A model generated the notes under the pieces. It did no database searches, was not told the DNA's origin, and saw only the letters and a list, made by a program, of their open reading frames with translations. From positions 2,778,001 to 2,842,000 of the forward strand of contig NZ_CP041402.1 of the NCBI RefSeq assembly GCF_007018905.1: a stretch of 64,000 nt of DNA, written 5' to 3'. Numbering within the stretch: the first letter of the stretch is position 1; each line of letters opens with the position of its first letter. Below are positions 8,921-17,488 of this stretch, in pieces. Position numbers and translations under genes: made by a program. Source of the stretch: Tardiphaga sp. vice304. Lineage in GTDB: Bacteria > Pseudomonadota > Alphaproteobacteria > Rhizobiales > Xanthobacteraceae.

Positions 8921-10057
8921 ATGAGCTACATCACCGGCGTCGGCCTCACGCCATTCGGCAAGCATGAAGGCTCGTCCACCCTCGACCTGATGAGCACTGC
9001 CGCCGAGTCCGCGCTCGCCGACGCCGGGCTCAAGCGCTCCGACATCGACGGCTTCCTGTGCGGTTATTCGACCACCATGCCGCACATCATGCTGGCGACC
9101 GTGTTCGCCGAGCATTTCGGCATCACGCCGTCCTATGCCCATGCCATCCAGGTCGGCGGCGCGACGGGGATGGCGATGGCGATGCTGGCGCACACGCTGG
9201 TCGATGCCGGCGTTGCCCGGCACATTCTCGTCGTCGGCGGCGAAAACCGGCTCTCCGGCCAAAGCCGTGACGCCTCGATCCAGGCGCTCGCGCAGGTCGG
9301 GCATCCCGTCTATGAGGTCCCGCTCGGCCCGACCATCCCGGCCTATTACGGACTCGTGGCATCGCGCTACATGCATGAATACGGCGTGACGCAGGAAGAC
9401 CTCGCCGAATTCGCCGTCTTGATGCGCGCGCACGCGCTCACCCATCCCGGCGCGCAGTTTCACGAGGCGATCACCGTCGCCGACGTGATGGCCTCGAAGC
9501 CGATCGCCACGCCGCTCAAGCTGCTGGACTGCTGCCCGGTATCCGACGGCGGCGCAGCCTTCGTCGTCAGTCGGGAGCCGACCGGCGAGAGCGCGATCCG
9601 CGTCCGCGGCGCGGCGCAGGCACATACCCATCAGCACGTCACCGCGGCACCGGCCTTGTCCGAACTCGGCGCCGAGATCGCCATTGCCCGCGCGAAACAT
9701 GCAAGCGGCATCGCGATCTCCGACGTCCGCTACGCCGCCGTCTATGACAGCTTTACCATCACGCTGGCGATGCTGCTGGAAGACCTCGGCCTTGCCGCCC
9801 GCGGCGAGGCGGCGGACCGCGTGCGTGCCGGACACTTCGGACAGCACGGCGCCATGCCGCTCAACACCCATGGCGGGTTGTTGAGCTATGGCCATTGCGG
9901 CGTCGGCGGCGCCATGGCGCATTTGGTCGAGACGCAGCTACAGATGACCGGCCGCGCCGGCAACCGCCAGGTTCGCGACGCCTCGGTCGCGCTGCTGCAT
10001 GGCGACGGCGGCGTGCTGTCGTCGCATGTCAGCATGTTTCTGGAGCGGGTGCGATGA
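8921..10057 (+). CDS. Thiolase-fold protein lacking the catalytic cysteine (Ltp2/SCPx-like)
   Basis: 378 aa, with the thiolase fold evident from the N-terminus (MSYITGVGLTPFGKHEG) onwards. Where active thiolases have Cys-Ala-Thr-Gly this has Gly80-Ala-Thr-Gly, and the usual His of the HD motif is Tyr275 (VYDSFT). His325 in SYGHCG is retained, next to Tyr323. Loss of Cys with gain of tyrosines resembles the steroid side-chain aldolase Ltp2, which needs a DUF35 partner, and a DUF35 gene overlaps the stop codon here. A retro-aldol cleavage role is therefore inferred, not thiolysis. Start ATG 8921 follows GGAGG. Confidence 0.88.
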   Translation: MSYITGVGLTPFGKHEGSSTLDLMSTAAESALADAGLKRSDIDGFLCGYSTTMPHIMLATVFAEHFGITPSYAHAIQVGGATGMAMAMLAHTLVDAGVARHILVVGGENRLSGQSRDASIQALAQVGHPVYEVPLGPTIPAYYGLVASRYMHEYGVTQEDLAEFAVLMRAHALTHPGAQFHEAITVADVMASKPIATPLKLLDCCPVSDGGAAFVVSREPTGESAIRVRGAAQAHTHQHVTAAPALSELGAEIAIARAKHASGIAISDVRYAAVYDSFTITLAMLLEDLGLAARGEAADRVRAGHFGQHGAMPLNTHGGLLSYGHCGVGGAMAHLVETQLQMTGRAGNRQVRDASVALLHGDGGVLSSHVSMFLERVR

Positions 10058-10410
10058 AGCCGGCCGACGACTGGACTACCAATGTGGCGGCGATCAGCTA
10101 CCAAAGCTGTGCTGCCTGCGGCGCGAAGCAATATTTTCGCCGCGCCTTCTGCGCCGCCTGCGGTGCGCCGGATCCCGAGGACAGGACCGCCAGCGGGCAG
10201 GGCACCGTCTACGCGACGTCGCTGGTGCTTCGCGCCGGCACGCCGGAGGCCCGCGAGCACGTGCCCTACAATATCGTCCTGATCGACACCGCCGAAGGCT
10301 TTCGCATGATGGCCCACGGTGCCCCCGACCTCGTCATCGGCGACCGCGTGACGGCGCGTTACACGCGCTTCACCGGCCGCCTCGTTCCGTTCTTCGAAAG
10401 GAATGGTTGA
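10054..10410 (+). CDS. DUF35 OB-fold / zinc-ribbon acyl-CoA-binding protein
   Basis: 118 aa. The N-terminal rubredoxin-like zinc ribbon has two CxxC pairs (CAAC and CAAC, about residues 16-34), followed by an OB-fold domain. DUF35 proteins are partners of thiolase-fold enzymes and position the CoA ester. The ATG overlaps the upstream stop by 4 bp (ATGA), the classic arrangement for a tight two-protein complex. It is probably the obligate partner of the Cys-less protein at 8921-10057. Confidence 0.9.
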   Translation: MKPADDWTTNVAAISYQSCAACGAKQYFRRAFCAACGAPDPEDRTASGQGTVYATSLVLRAGTPEAREHVPYNIVLIDTAEGFRMMAHGAPDLVIGDRVTARYTRFTGRLVPFFERNG

Positions 10411-10439
10411 TGGGCGGCCTTCGATGTGACGCGAAGGCG

Positions 10440-10624
10440 GTCGTAAAACCCCTCCCCCTTGCGGGGAGGGTCGGCCGAACGGAGAACGATGCAACGCATC
10501 GTTCGGAGTGGAGGCCGGGGTGGGGGTGCCCCAAACTCCGACAGCGTTTGGGGCGACCCCCACCCGGCACGCTTGTTCGCTGCGCTCTCAAGCGCGCCAC
10601 CCTCCCCGCAAGGGGGAGGGTAAG
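10440..10624. repeat. Palindromic intergenic element, family B copy 2
   Basis: Outer arms CCCCTCCCCCTTGCGGGGAG and CTCCCCGCAAGGGGGAGGG are near-perfect reverse complements, with inner arms GGGTGGGGGTGCCCC and GGGGCGACCCCCACCC. It lies between convergent genes (DUF35 on plus, formaldehyde dehydrogenase on minus) and may act as a bidirectional transcription barrier. Confidence 0.82.
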
Positions 10625-10644
10625 ATCAGCGCTCCGCGTCTTCT

Positions 10645-11772
10645 TTAAAACGTCACCACGCCGCGGATCGACTTGCCCTGCTTCATCAGATCAAACCCCT
10701 TGTTGATGTCGGACAGCGGCATCACATGGGTGATCATCGGGTCGATCTGGATCTTGCCCTGCATGTACCAGTCGACGATCTTCGGCACATCTGTCCGTCC
10801 CCGCGCGCCGCCGAAGGCCGAGCCGCGCCAGACCCGGCCGGTGACCAGCTGGAACGGCCGCGTCGAGATTTCGGCTCCGGCCGGCGCCACGCCGATCACG
10901 ATCGATTCACCCCAGCCGCGGTGGCAGGCTTCCAGCGCCTGCCGCATCACCGTGACGTTGCCGGTGCAATCGAAGGTGTAATCGGCGCCGCCGATCTGGT
11001 CGGCGCCTGATTTGGTCATGTTGATGAGGTGCGGCACAAGGTCTTTGCCGAGTTCGGTCGGGTTGACGAAATGCGTCATGCCGAAGCGCTCGCCCCACGG
11101 CTTGCGGTCGTTGTTGAGGTCGACGCCGATGATCATGTCGGCGCCGGCGAGCCGCAGGCCCTGCAGCACGTTGAGGCCGATGCCACCCAGCCCGAATACG
11201 ATCGCCTTGGCGCCTTGCTCGACCTTGGCGGTATTGATCACCGCGCCGATGCCGGTGGTGACGCCGCAGCCGATGTAGCAGACCTTGTCGAACGGCGCGT
11301 CTTCGCGGATCTTGGCGACCGCGATCTCCGGCAGCACGGTGTAATTGGCGAAGGTCGAGGTGCCCATATAATGGTGCAGCGGCTTTCCCTCCATCGAGAA
11401 GCGCGAAGTGCCGTCCGGCATCATGCCTTGGCCTTGCGTGGCGCGGATCGAGGTGCAGAGGTTGGTTTTTCGCGAGAGGCACGACGGGCACTGCCGGCAC
11501 TCCGGCGTGTACAACGGGATGACATGGTCGCCGGGCTTCACCGAGGTGACGCCGCGGCCGACCTCGACGACGATGCCGGCGCCTTCATGGCCGAGGATCG
11601 CCGGGAACAGGCCTTCGGGATCGGCACCCGACAGCGTGAATTCGTCGGTGTGGCAGATGCCGGTCGCCTTGATCTCGATCATGACCTCGCCATCGCGCGG
11701 TCCTTCGAGCTGAACGGTGGTGATCTCCAGCGGCTTGCCGGCAGCGATGGCAACGGCGGCGCGAACGTCCAT
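10645..11772 (-). CDS. frmA: S-(hydroxymethyl)glutathione dehydrogenase / class III alcohol dehydrogenase
   Basis: Zinc-dependent cytosolic enzyme of formaldehyde detoxification, oxidising S-hydroxymethylglutathione with NAD, 375 aa. The catalytic zinc site includes the Cys of GICHTDE and the His of GHEGAG. The structural zinc site is C-x2-C-x2-C-x7-C (CRQCPSCLSRKTNLC). The NAD fold reads GLGGIGLNVLQG. The length and the family-specific block GVTTGIGAVINTAKVE identify class III. It is transcribed alone, divergently from the DMT exporter. Confidence 0.95.
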   Translation of the reverse strand: MDVRAAVAIAAGKPLEITTVQLEGPRDGEVMIEIKATGICHTDEFTLSGADPEGLFPAILGHEGAGIVVEVGRGVTSVKPGDHVIPLYTPECRQCPSCLSRKTNLCTSIRATQGQGMMPDGTSRFSMEGKPLHHYMGTSTFANYTVLPEIAVAKIREDAPFDKVCYIGCGVTTGIGAVINTAKVEQGAKAIVFGLGGIGLNVLQGLRLAGADMIIGVDLNNDRKPWGERFGMTHFVNPTELGKDLVPHLINMTKSGADQIGGADYTFDCTGNVTVMRQALEACHRGWGESIVIGVAPAGAEISTRPFQLVTGRVWRGSAFGGARGRTDVPKIVDWYMQGKIQIDPMITHVMPLSDINKGFDLMKQGKSIRGVVTF

Positions 11773-11871
11773 GGCGGTTCCTCATCTTTGGTCGGGTATG
11801 TGTTTGCCGCGAGTGGCCCCGCGCAATTCGTGATTGCCGCATAGCATAGGATCGGGCAACTCAGTCGGCAA

Positions 11872-12744
11872 ATGAAACATACATTTCAGAGTGCTGCAGC
11901 GCGCACGATCCCGGTGGTCTTCGTGCTGCTGTGGAGCACCGGCTTCATCGCCACCAAATATGTGCTGACCGGGGCAGAGCCGCTGACCTATCTCACGGTC
12001 CGCATGGCGCTCGCAGTGGCGATCATGGCGGTGGTGGTCGCCATCATCAGACCGCGCTGGCCGGATCGCGCCGGCGTCGGCCACTCGATCGTCGCGGGCA
12101 TCCTGGTGCAGGGCTTGTATCTCGCCGGCACCGTGCTCGCGGTGGCGCATTCGGTGCCGGTCGGGTTGTCGGCGCTTATCCCCGGACTGCAACCCGTATT
12201 GACCTCGACGCTGGCGAGCCGCTTCCTCGGCGAACGTGTCACGCCGCTGCAGTGGGGCGGCCTGCTGCTCGGCCTCGTCGGGGTCGGCCTCATCCTGCAC
12301 GGCCGGCCGATCACCGGCGACGCCGGCTGGGGCTGGCTGGCCTCTGCGGCATCGCTGGTCAGCATCACGCTGGGCACGCTGTACCAGAAGCGCTTCTGCG
12401 GCGGCATCGACTGGCGTGCCGGCAGCCTGATCCAGCAATTCGCCGCCCTCGTGCTGCTCGGCCTCGGCGCCTGGGCCTTCGAGAGCAACATGATCGTCTG
12501 GTCGATGCAGTTCGTGCTGGCCGTGTCGTGGCTCGCGGTGGTGCTGTCGATCGGCACGGTCGGGCTGTTGTACTGGCTGTTGCGGCGGCAGGCTTCGAGC
12601 CAGGTCGCGAGCCTGTTCTATCTGGTGCCGGCGGTGACGGCCCTGATGGCCTACATCCTGTTCGGCGAGACGCTCGACGCGGTCGCCATCACCGGCATGG
12701 TCGCCTGCGGCGCCGCGGTGCTGGTGGTTCGCGGGCGGGGATGA
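11872..12744 (+). CDS. DMT-superfamily (EamA) transporter
   Basis: Inner-membrane permease of 290 aa with ten predicted hydrophobic helices in two EamA repeats, the usual length for the family. The first repeat begins PVVFVLLWSTGFIATKY and the second ends with LFGETLDAVAITGM. Members export amino acids, metabolites or drugs; the substrate is unknown. The gene diverges from frmA across a 99-bp gap, so both promoters must lie there. Confidence 0.9.
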   Translation: MKHTFQSAAARTIPVVFVLLWSTGFIATKYVLTGAEPLTYLTVRMALAVAIMAVVVAIIRPRWPDRAGVGHSIVAGILVQGLYLAGTVLAVAHSVPVGLSALIPGLQPVLTSTLASRFLGERVTPLQWGGLLLGLVGVGLILHGRPITGDAGWGWLASAASLVSITLGTLYQKRFCGGIDWRAGSLIQQFAALVLLGLGAWAFESNMIVWSMQFVLAVSWLAVVLSIGTVGLLYWLLRRQASSQVASLFYLVPAVTALMAYILFGETLDAVAITGMVACGAAVLVVRGRG

Positions 12745-12829
12745 GTGAGCGCTATCTGGCTTAGACCGGATGTCCATGTTCATCGCACCGCTCCCCGGTG
12801 GGGAGAGGAGAGGAAGCACCGACCAAGAA

Positions 12830-12860
12830 AAAGCCTCCGGGCTTGGACCCGGAGGCTTTC
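12830..12860 (-). terminator. Rho-independent terminator of the histone-like gene
   Basis: GCCTCCGGG and CCCGGAGGC form a 9-bp stem with a 6-base loop. Read on the minus strand it is followed by TTTTTCTT, placing it about 25 bp after the stop codon of the lysine-rich protein. Confidence 0.9.
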
Positions 12861-12884
12861 ACTTCACAGCGAGCTGTGAGGGTC

Positions 12885-13298
12885 TTACTTCTTGGACTTC
12901 TTGGCAACCTTCTTGGCCTTCTTCGGAGCGGCCTTCTTGGCCTTCTTCGGAGCAGCCTTCTTCACGGCCTTCTTGGCGGTGGTCTTCTTCACGGCCTTCT
13001 TGGCGGCGGTCTTCTTGGCGGCCTTCGGAGCCTTCTTCGCGGTTTTCTTCACTGCTTTTGCCACTGTCTTGTTCGCTTTCTTGGTTTTCTTCGCCGAGGA
13101 TTTCTTGGCCGAAGATTTCGGGGTGGACTTCTTCACGGCTTTCTTTGCCGCGGGCTTCTTCGCCGCTTTCTTGGTGGTGGCCTTGCGGACCTTCGTCACC
13201 AAGGAAGTGGCGGCTTCTTTTGTCGCATCGGCAGCGCTGCTTAAGGCGTCTGTCATCTGCTCCAAAATCGGTGTTTCGTCTTTCATCTTATCCCCCAA
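12885..13298 (-). CDS. Histone H1-like lysine/alanine-rich protein
   Basis: 137 aa. The first 30 residues are acidic and mixed (MKDETPILEQMTDALS). The remainder is degenerate repeats built on AAKK/KAVKK with nearly every second residue lysine or alanine, ending in KVAKKSKK. Such proteins bind DNA non-specifically and compact the nucleoid. The codons AAG-AAG-GCC repeat so closely that the gene is prone to slippage and length variation. It has its own terminator and a 60-bp gap to the photolyase stop, so it is transcribed separately. Confidence 0.85.
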   Translation of the reverse strand: MGDKMKDETPILEQMTDALSSAADATKEAATSLVTKVRKATTKKAAKKPAAKKAVKKSTPKSSAKKSSAKKTKKANKTVAKAVKKTAKKAPKAAKKTAAKKAVKKTTAKKAVKKAAPKKAKKAAPKKAKKVAKKSKK

Positions 13299-13361
13299 AG
13301 GTTATCGATTCTCTGACGATAGTCCGATTCGCTTCTCAGATGAAGTGTGAGCGACGTGTAG

Positions 13362-14819
13362 TCAACTGTTTCGTGTCGTCGCATACGCTTTCAATGCACG
13401 CTCGCGACCAATTTTGTGTTCGACGATCGGCATCGGATAGGTCTCGCCGAGCGTGACGCCCGCGCGCGCAAACTCTAGCGGGCTAGCATTCCAGGGTTGG
13501 TGGATGAACTTCGACGGCATGTCTTTCAGCTCCGGCACCCAGCGTCGGACGTAGACTCCATCGGGGTCAAATTTTTCTCCCTGAAGGATCGGATTGAAGA
13601 CGCGGAAGTAGGGCGCGGCATCCGCACCGGAGCCTGCCACCCATTGCCAGTTGGCCGGATTGCTGCCGGCGTCGGCATCGACGAGTGTATCCCAGAACCA
13701 TCGTTCGCCTTCGCGCCAGTCGATCAGGAGGTGTTTGACGAGGAAGGAAGCGACCACCATGCGGACGCGATTGTGCATGGTGCCGGTGTGCCAGAGCTCG
13801 CGCATGCCGGCGTCGATGATCGGGTAGCCGGTCTGTCCGCGCTGCCAGGCCAGTAGCGAACGGTCGTCGCGCCGCCAGGGAAAGGCATCGAACGAGCTCT
13901 GCAGATTGCGCGTGGCGAGGTCCGGGACGTCGAACAACAGGTGCCGGCAGAACTCCCGCCAGCCGACCTCGCTGAGGAATTTGTTGATGTCGGCGGCATG
14001 TTTCGGTTGCTCGGCAGCGGAAAAGCGCGCCGCGTACCAGACCTGACGCGGACTGATCTCGCCGAACCGGAGGTGCGGCGACAGGCGCGACGTGGCTTCG
14101 CGATCGGGCCGGTCGCGGTCGGTCGCGTAGCCGGCGACCGCGCCCTTCAGCAACAGATCGAGCCGCTTGTGCGCGGCCGCTTCGCCGGGCGTCCACATCC
14201 CGCGCAAGCCGGAAGCCCAGTCCGGCGTTGTCGGCTCGAGCTTCCAGTCGGACAGTTTGTCGCTGGCGACGCCGGGCGCCGGCTTCAGTTTCGTTGGTGC
14301 CGGCAGCGGCTTTGCCGGATCGCCCATCGCCAGAATGCGCTTCCAGAATGGCGTGAACACCCGCAGGCCGCGGCCCTCCTTGGTACGGATCGCTTTCGGC
14401 GTCACCAGCAAGTCGCCTGCGTAGCTGTGGGCGCCGACATTGAGGTCGGCCAGTGCTTCGACCACTTCGTCGGCGACCGCGAGGTGAGGGGTCTGCGCAA
14501 TCTCGTTCCAGTGCACATGACCGGCACCGGCTTCGCGCGCGACGGCCGCGATCATGTCGGCCGCTGCGCCGCGGCGCAGCACCAGCGTGCCGCCGATGCG
14601 TTTCAGGCTGGCCTCAAGCGTACGGAGCGATTGCGCCAGCCACCAGCGCGTGGCGCCGCCGATCGGCCGGGCGGTCGGCGCGAGTGCCGTGCTGACCTCG
14701 TCGAGCACATAGAGACAGATCACCGGCGCGCCGCTCATCGACGCAGCATGAAGGGCAGGATGATCGGACAGGCGAAGGTCGTCGCGAAACCAGACGATAT
14801 GGGGGGAGGAATCGGTCAT
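13362..14819 (-). CDS. phrB: Deoxyribodipyrimidine photolyase
   Basis: Light-driven repair of cyclobutane pyrimidine dimers using FAD and an antenna cofactor, 485 aa. The N-terminal antenna domain begins HIVWFRDDLRLSDHPAL. The C-terminal FAD domain contains TSRLSPHLRFGEISPRQ, the GYPIIDAGMRELWHTG block with the conserved MHNRVRM, and DADAGSNPANWQWVAGSG. These mark a class I CPD photolyase. It lies convergent to nothing and divergent from the DUF2177 gene. Confidence 0.95.
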   Translation of the reverse strand: MTDSSPHIVWFRDDLRLSDHPALHAASMSGAPVICLYVLDEVSTALAPTARPIGGATRWWLAQSLRTLEASLKRIGGTLVLRRGAAADMIAAVAREAGAGHVHWNEIAQTPHLAVADEVVEALADLNVGAHSYAGDLLVTPKAIRTKEGRGLRVFTPFWKRILAMGDPAKPLPAPTKLKPAPGVASDKLSDWKLEPTTPDWASGLRGMWTPGEAAAHKRLDLLLKGAVAGYATDRDRPDREATSRLSPHLRFGEISPRQVWYAARFSAAEQPKHAADINKFLSEVGWREFCRHLLFDVPDLATRNLQSSFDAFPWRRDDRSLLAWQRGQTGYPIIDAGMRELWHTGTMHNRVRMVVASFLVKHLLIDWREGERWFWDTLVDADAGSNPANWQWVAGSGADAAPYFRVFNPILQGEKFDPDGVYVRRWVPELKDMPSKFIHQPWNASPLEFARAGVTLGETYPMPIVEHKIGRERALKAYATTRNS

Positions 14820-14946
14820 GTTTCTGATGTAACACGCGACTCCGACATTCGATCAGGGTTCAAATACCTGCGGTATCTTGCAACCATGTTTCTGTTGGTG
14901 CGTAACTAGTCAGTCCCTTGCGCTCAAGCACATTCCGGAGGTCGTC

Positions 14947-15348
14947 GTGAAGCGATACGCAATTCTCTATTTGGCAACATTCATCGTCATGCTGCCGCTG
15001 GACCTGTTCTTCCTGGGCACCATCGCCAAGGGGTTCTTCTCGTCGCAGGTCGGCGACATGCTGGGCCCGGTCCGCATGGCGCCTGCGGTTCTGTTCTACT
15101 GTCTCTACATCGTCGGCATCCTGGTCTTCGTGAACGGCTCACCGGACGCGACCTGGCAGTCGACCCTGGTGTATGGCGCGCTGTTCGGCTTGTTCTGCTA
15201 TGCGACCTTCGAGCTGACGGCCCTGGCGCTCCTCAAGCACTGGACCTGGCCCGTCGTCATCGTCGATATCAGCTGGGGCACCTTCGTCACGGCGACGACG
15301 GCGACGCTCGGCCTGCTGCTGGCCAACTGGGTGAGCTCGAAGATTTGA
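14947..15348 (+). CDS. DUF2177 family membrane protein
   Basis: 133 aa with four predicted transmembrane helices (first: AILYLATFIVMLPLDLFFLG). The open frame extends upstream, but GTG at 14947 is chosen because GGAG lies 6 bases before it and the helix pattern starts at once. The family is widespread in alphaproteobacteria and has no established function. It shares a divergent intergenic region with the photolyase, so light or stress co-regulation is possible but unproven. Confidence 0.85.
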   Translation: MKRYAILYLATFIVMLPLDLFFLGTIAKGFFSSQVGDMLGPVRMAPAVLFYCLYIVGILVFVNGSPDATWQSTLVYGALFGLFCYATFELTALALLKHWTWPVVIVDISWGTFVTATTATLGLLLANWVSSKI

Positions 15349-15353
15349 TGACA

Positions 15354-15468
15354 GGGTAGGGTGGGCAAAGGCGCCCTTGCGGCGTGCCCACCAGCTGTCC
15401 ACGCCTCATCATGGTGGTGGGCACGCCGTCGCGCGCTGCGCGCCCGTCGGCTTTGCCCACCCTACCAG
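15354..15468. repeat. Palindromic intergenic element, family C
   Basis: Arms GGGTAGGGTGGGCAAAG and CTTTGCCCACCCTACC are reverse complements at the two ends, with inner GGCGTGCCCACCA / TGGTGGGCACGCC arms. The whole segment can fold into one long hairpin. It lies between convergent genes. Confidence 0.85.
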
Positions 15469-15474
15469 CACATG

Positions 15475-15509
15475 AAAAAGGGCGCCCCGCATCGGCAGGG
15501 CGCCCTTTC
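15475..15509 (-). terminator. Terminator of the peroxiredoxin gene
   Basis: AAAGGGCGCCC and GGGCGCCCTTT form an 11-bp perfect stem 20 bp past the stop codon. On the minus strand it is followed by TTTTTCATG. It may also stop read-through of the plus-strand gene upstream. Confidence 0.9.
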
Positions 15510-15528
15510 TCTTGACCATGCGCCGCAA

Positions 15529-16188
15529 TTACTTCGGCTGCGGCACGATCCGGATATACGGCTTCGGCGCTTTCCAGCCGTCGGGATAGATCGTCTTGGC
15601 TTCCTCGTCGGTGACGGAGCCGGCGATGATGACGTCCTCGCCCTGCTGCCAGTCGGCCGGGGTGGCGACGCGGTGCTTGGCGGTCATCTGCAACGAGTCG
15701 ATCACGCGCAGGATCTCCGCAAAGTTGCGGCCGGTGGTCATCGGATAGACCAGCACCAGCTTGATCTTCTTGTCCGGGCCGATCACGAACACGTTGCGCA
15801 CGGTGGCGTTGTCGGCGGCGGTGCGGCTGTTGGCGTCGCCGGAGACGGCGGCCGGCAGCATGTCATAGAGCTTGGAGACGTTGAGGTCGGTGTCGCCGAT
15901 CATCGGGAAGGTCGGGCCGTACCCTTGCGTCTCCTTGATGTCCTCGACCCACAGCGAGTGCTTGGTGACGGGATCGACGCTGAGCCCGATCAGCTTGACG
16001 CCGCGACGGTCGAACTCCGGCTGTAGCTTGGCCAGCGCGCCGAGCTCGGTGGTGCACACGGGGGTGAAGTCCTTCGGATGCGAGAACAGCATCGCCCAGC
16101 TGTCGCCGATCCAGTCGTGGAATTTGATGCGGCCGGCAGTGGTCTCGGCTTCGAAGTCAGGCGCCACGGCGCCAATTTGCAGGGTCAT
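15529..16188 (-). CDS. 1-Cys peroxiredoxin (Prx6 subfamily)
   Basis: Thiol peroxidase reducing hydrogen peroxide and organic peroxides, 219 aa. The peroxidatic Cys45 lies in HPKDFTPVCTTE (PxxxTxxC motif). The extended C-terminal domain (about residues 160-219) marks the Prx6 group. No typical resolving cysteine follows in the C-terminal half, which supports a 1-Cys mechanism. It is monocistronic with a strong terminator. The 378-bp upstream gap presumably contains its promoter. Confidence 0.93.
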   Translation of the reverse strand: MTLQIGAVAPDFEAETTAGRIKFHDWIGDSWAMLFSHPKDFTPVCTTELGALAKLQPEFDRRGVKLIGLSVDPVTKHSLWVEDIKETQGYGPTFPMIGDTDLNVSKLYDMLPAAVSGDANSRTAADNATVRNVFVIGPDKKIKLVLVYPMTTGRNFAEILRVIDSLQMTAKHRVATPADWQQGEDVIIAGSVTDEEAKTIYPDGWKAPKPYIRIVPQPK

Positions 16189-16566
16189 AGGTTGGCCTCA
16201 TGTCATTCAAGTTGAAGATGAACTTGGCAGCCGACTTATAGGCAACGTCGGCGCGGAAAGGAACACCGCCCGGAAAAAGGCACAACACGTTCTTTGTGCA
16301 GCGGGTTGGTGGGCAAATTGTTTCGCGTGCTGCCCCTGCGACAAAACGATCACCTTCACGTTTAAGCGTTCGCCGCCGCGAAGTTGCCGCGAGGCCGGCC
16401 CAATCCCGCCCGACCGCGTTGCGACACCGATGAACCGGAACGCGACGCGGCGTAACAAACAAGCAACCTCATGCGACGCGCGCAACTACGGGAACGATTA
16501 TTAACGAAGTGTTAGGTCCTGCATGGAATTGCTGGGCTTCAGAACGAGAGAGAAGAGCAGGACCCC
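16189..16566. other. Intergenic region without a convincing gene
   Basis: This 378-bp gap separates divergent genes (peroxiredoxin on minus, a hypothetical protein on plus). Small open frames here lack ribosome sites and have arginine-rich, shadow-like composition. It should carry both promoters; no confident -35/-10 pair was identified by eye. Confidence 0.5.
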
Positions 16567-17142
16567 ATGTTGACCGCCCCCGCAGCCGCCGTCGCCGGCG
16601 CCATCGAGACCTCCGAGATCCTTGACCGCCGCAGCGCGGCGCAGGCCCTCGCCATCGTGCGCGATGGGGTCATCACCGGTGAGGGACCGACCACCCGCGG
16701 CCGTATCCATTATTCCCGTGCCCTCGATGCCGATGACGCCGCCTGGTGTGCGCGCATCCTCACCGCCGCCGGGGTCGCCAGCGAGCCGGTCAGCCGCGCC
16801 GAAGCCGAGACGTTGTTCGCCATCAACGAAGCCGCCGCCGAACGCAGCGATGAAGGCGCGTTCGACGATCTGTTCGCCAAGGCAGTCGTGCACCACGCCG
16901 CGTCCGCCTCCGGCCTGCCGGTGCCGTCGCGCACCGTCGCGCTGTCGCCGGATACGGCAATCGAGAGCTGGGCGCCGACCCGCGCCGTCGGCGTCAACAT
17001 CGAAGTGCTGGAATGGATCTCCGCCCAGATGCGCGGCAAGCGCGTCAACAACCGCACGCTGATGACCCTGGTGGCGACCATCGTCGGCGCCGCGACGCTG
17101 CCGATGGCCGGCTTGCCGAAGGTGTTCGACATCGGCATGTAA
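16567..17142 (+). CDS. Conserved-looking hypothetical protein
   Basis: 191 aa, soluble, with alanine-rich helices and no signal peptide. I do not recognise the family. Visible features are two AxxAxEA-type helical blocks (residues 75-105) and a C-terminal hydrophobic segment (TLVATIVGAATLPMAGLPKVF) that could be one membrane helix or a buried helix. The ATG follows AGAGAGAAGAGCAGGACCCC. A terminator 30 bp downstream makes it monocistronic. Confidence 0.75.
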   Translation: MLTAPAAAVAGAIETSEILDRRSAAQALAIVRDGVITGEGPTTRGRIHYSRALDADDAAWCARILTAAGVASEPVSRAEAETLFAINEAAAERSDEGAFDDLFAKAVVHHAASASGLPVPSRTVALSPDTAIESWAPTRAVGVNIEVLEWISAQMRGKRVNNRTLMTLVATIVGAATLPMAGLPKVFDIGM

Positions 17143-17488
17143 GTTAAGGCCAGTTCTCACGAATTTGACGACGGCGGGCTTCGGCCCGCCTTTTTCGTTT
17201 ATGCGGCGCATGGGAGGTGAGCGAGGTCGTTGGCGCGACCCTGCCGCGTCGCAAAATCCGGTTGCGGGGAGGGCGAATTTGGGCGAAAGCCGGGATGGCA
17301 GATCGGTTGGTCTGCCCAATCAGATGACAGGGGAACGCATGGCAAATTCCGCCTCAAGAAAGTCCGCGGTCGGTCCGTTGCTGCCGCGACCTTTTCGTCG
17401 TCTGCCGAATTGTGACAGCCGCTCCCGCGTGCCAGATTGCGTCAGCCCGCTCGGCCGGACCCCGCTCAAAGGTGGCAAGTAACATCCC
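17143..17488. other. Intergenic region upstream of the carboxylase gene
   Basis: After the terminator at 17173-17195 the remaining ~290 bp contain no supportable gene. The short plus-strand frames are arginine/serine-rich and lack ribosome sites. The region should carry the promoter for the carboxylase operon; no box was identified with confidence. Confidence 0.5.
17173..17195 (+). terminator. Rho-independent terminator
   Basis: GGCGGGC and GCCCGCC form a 7-bp stem with a TTCG loop, followed by TTTTT. It lies 30 bp past the hypothetical gene ending at 17142. Confidence 0.93.

Noticed and set aside
10411-10644. Possible small genes in the gap between DUF35 and frmA
   Set aside because: The gap is filled by a long inverted repeat; all frames in it are repeat-derived.
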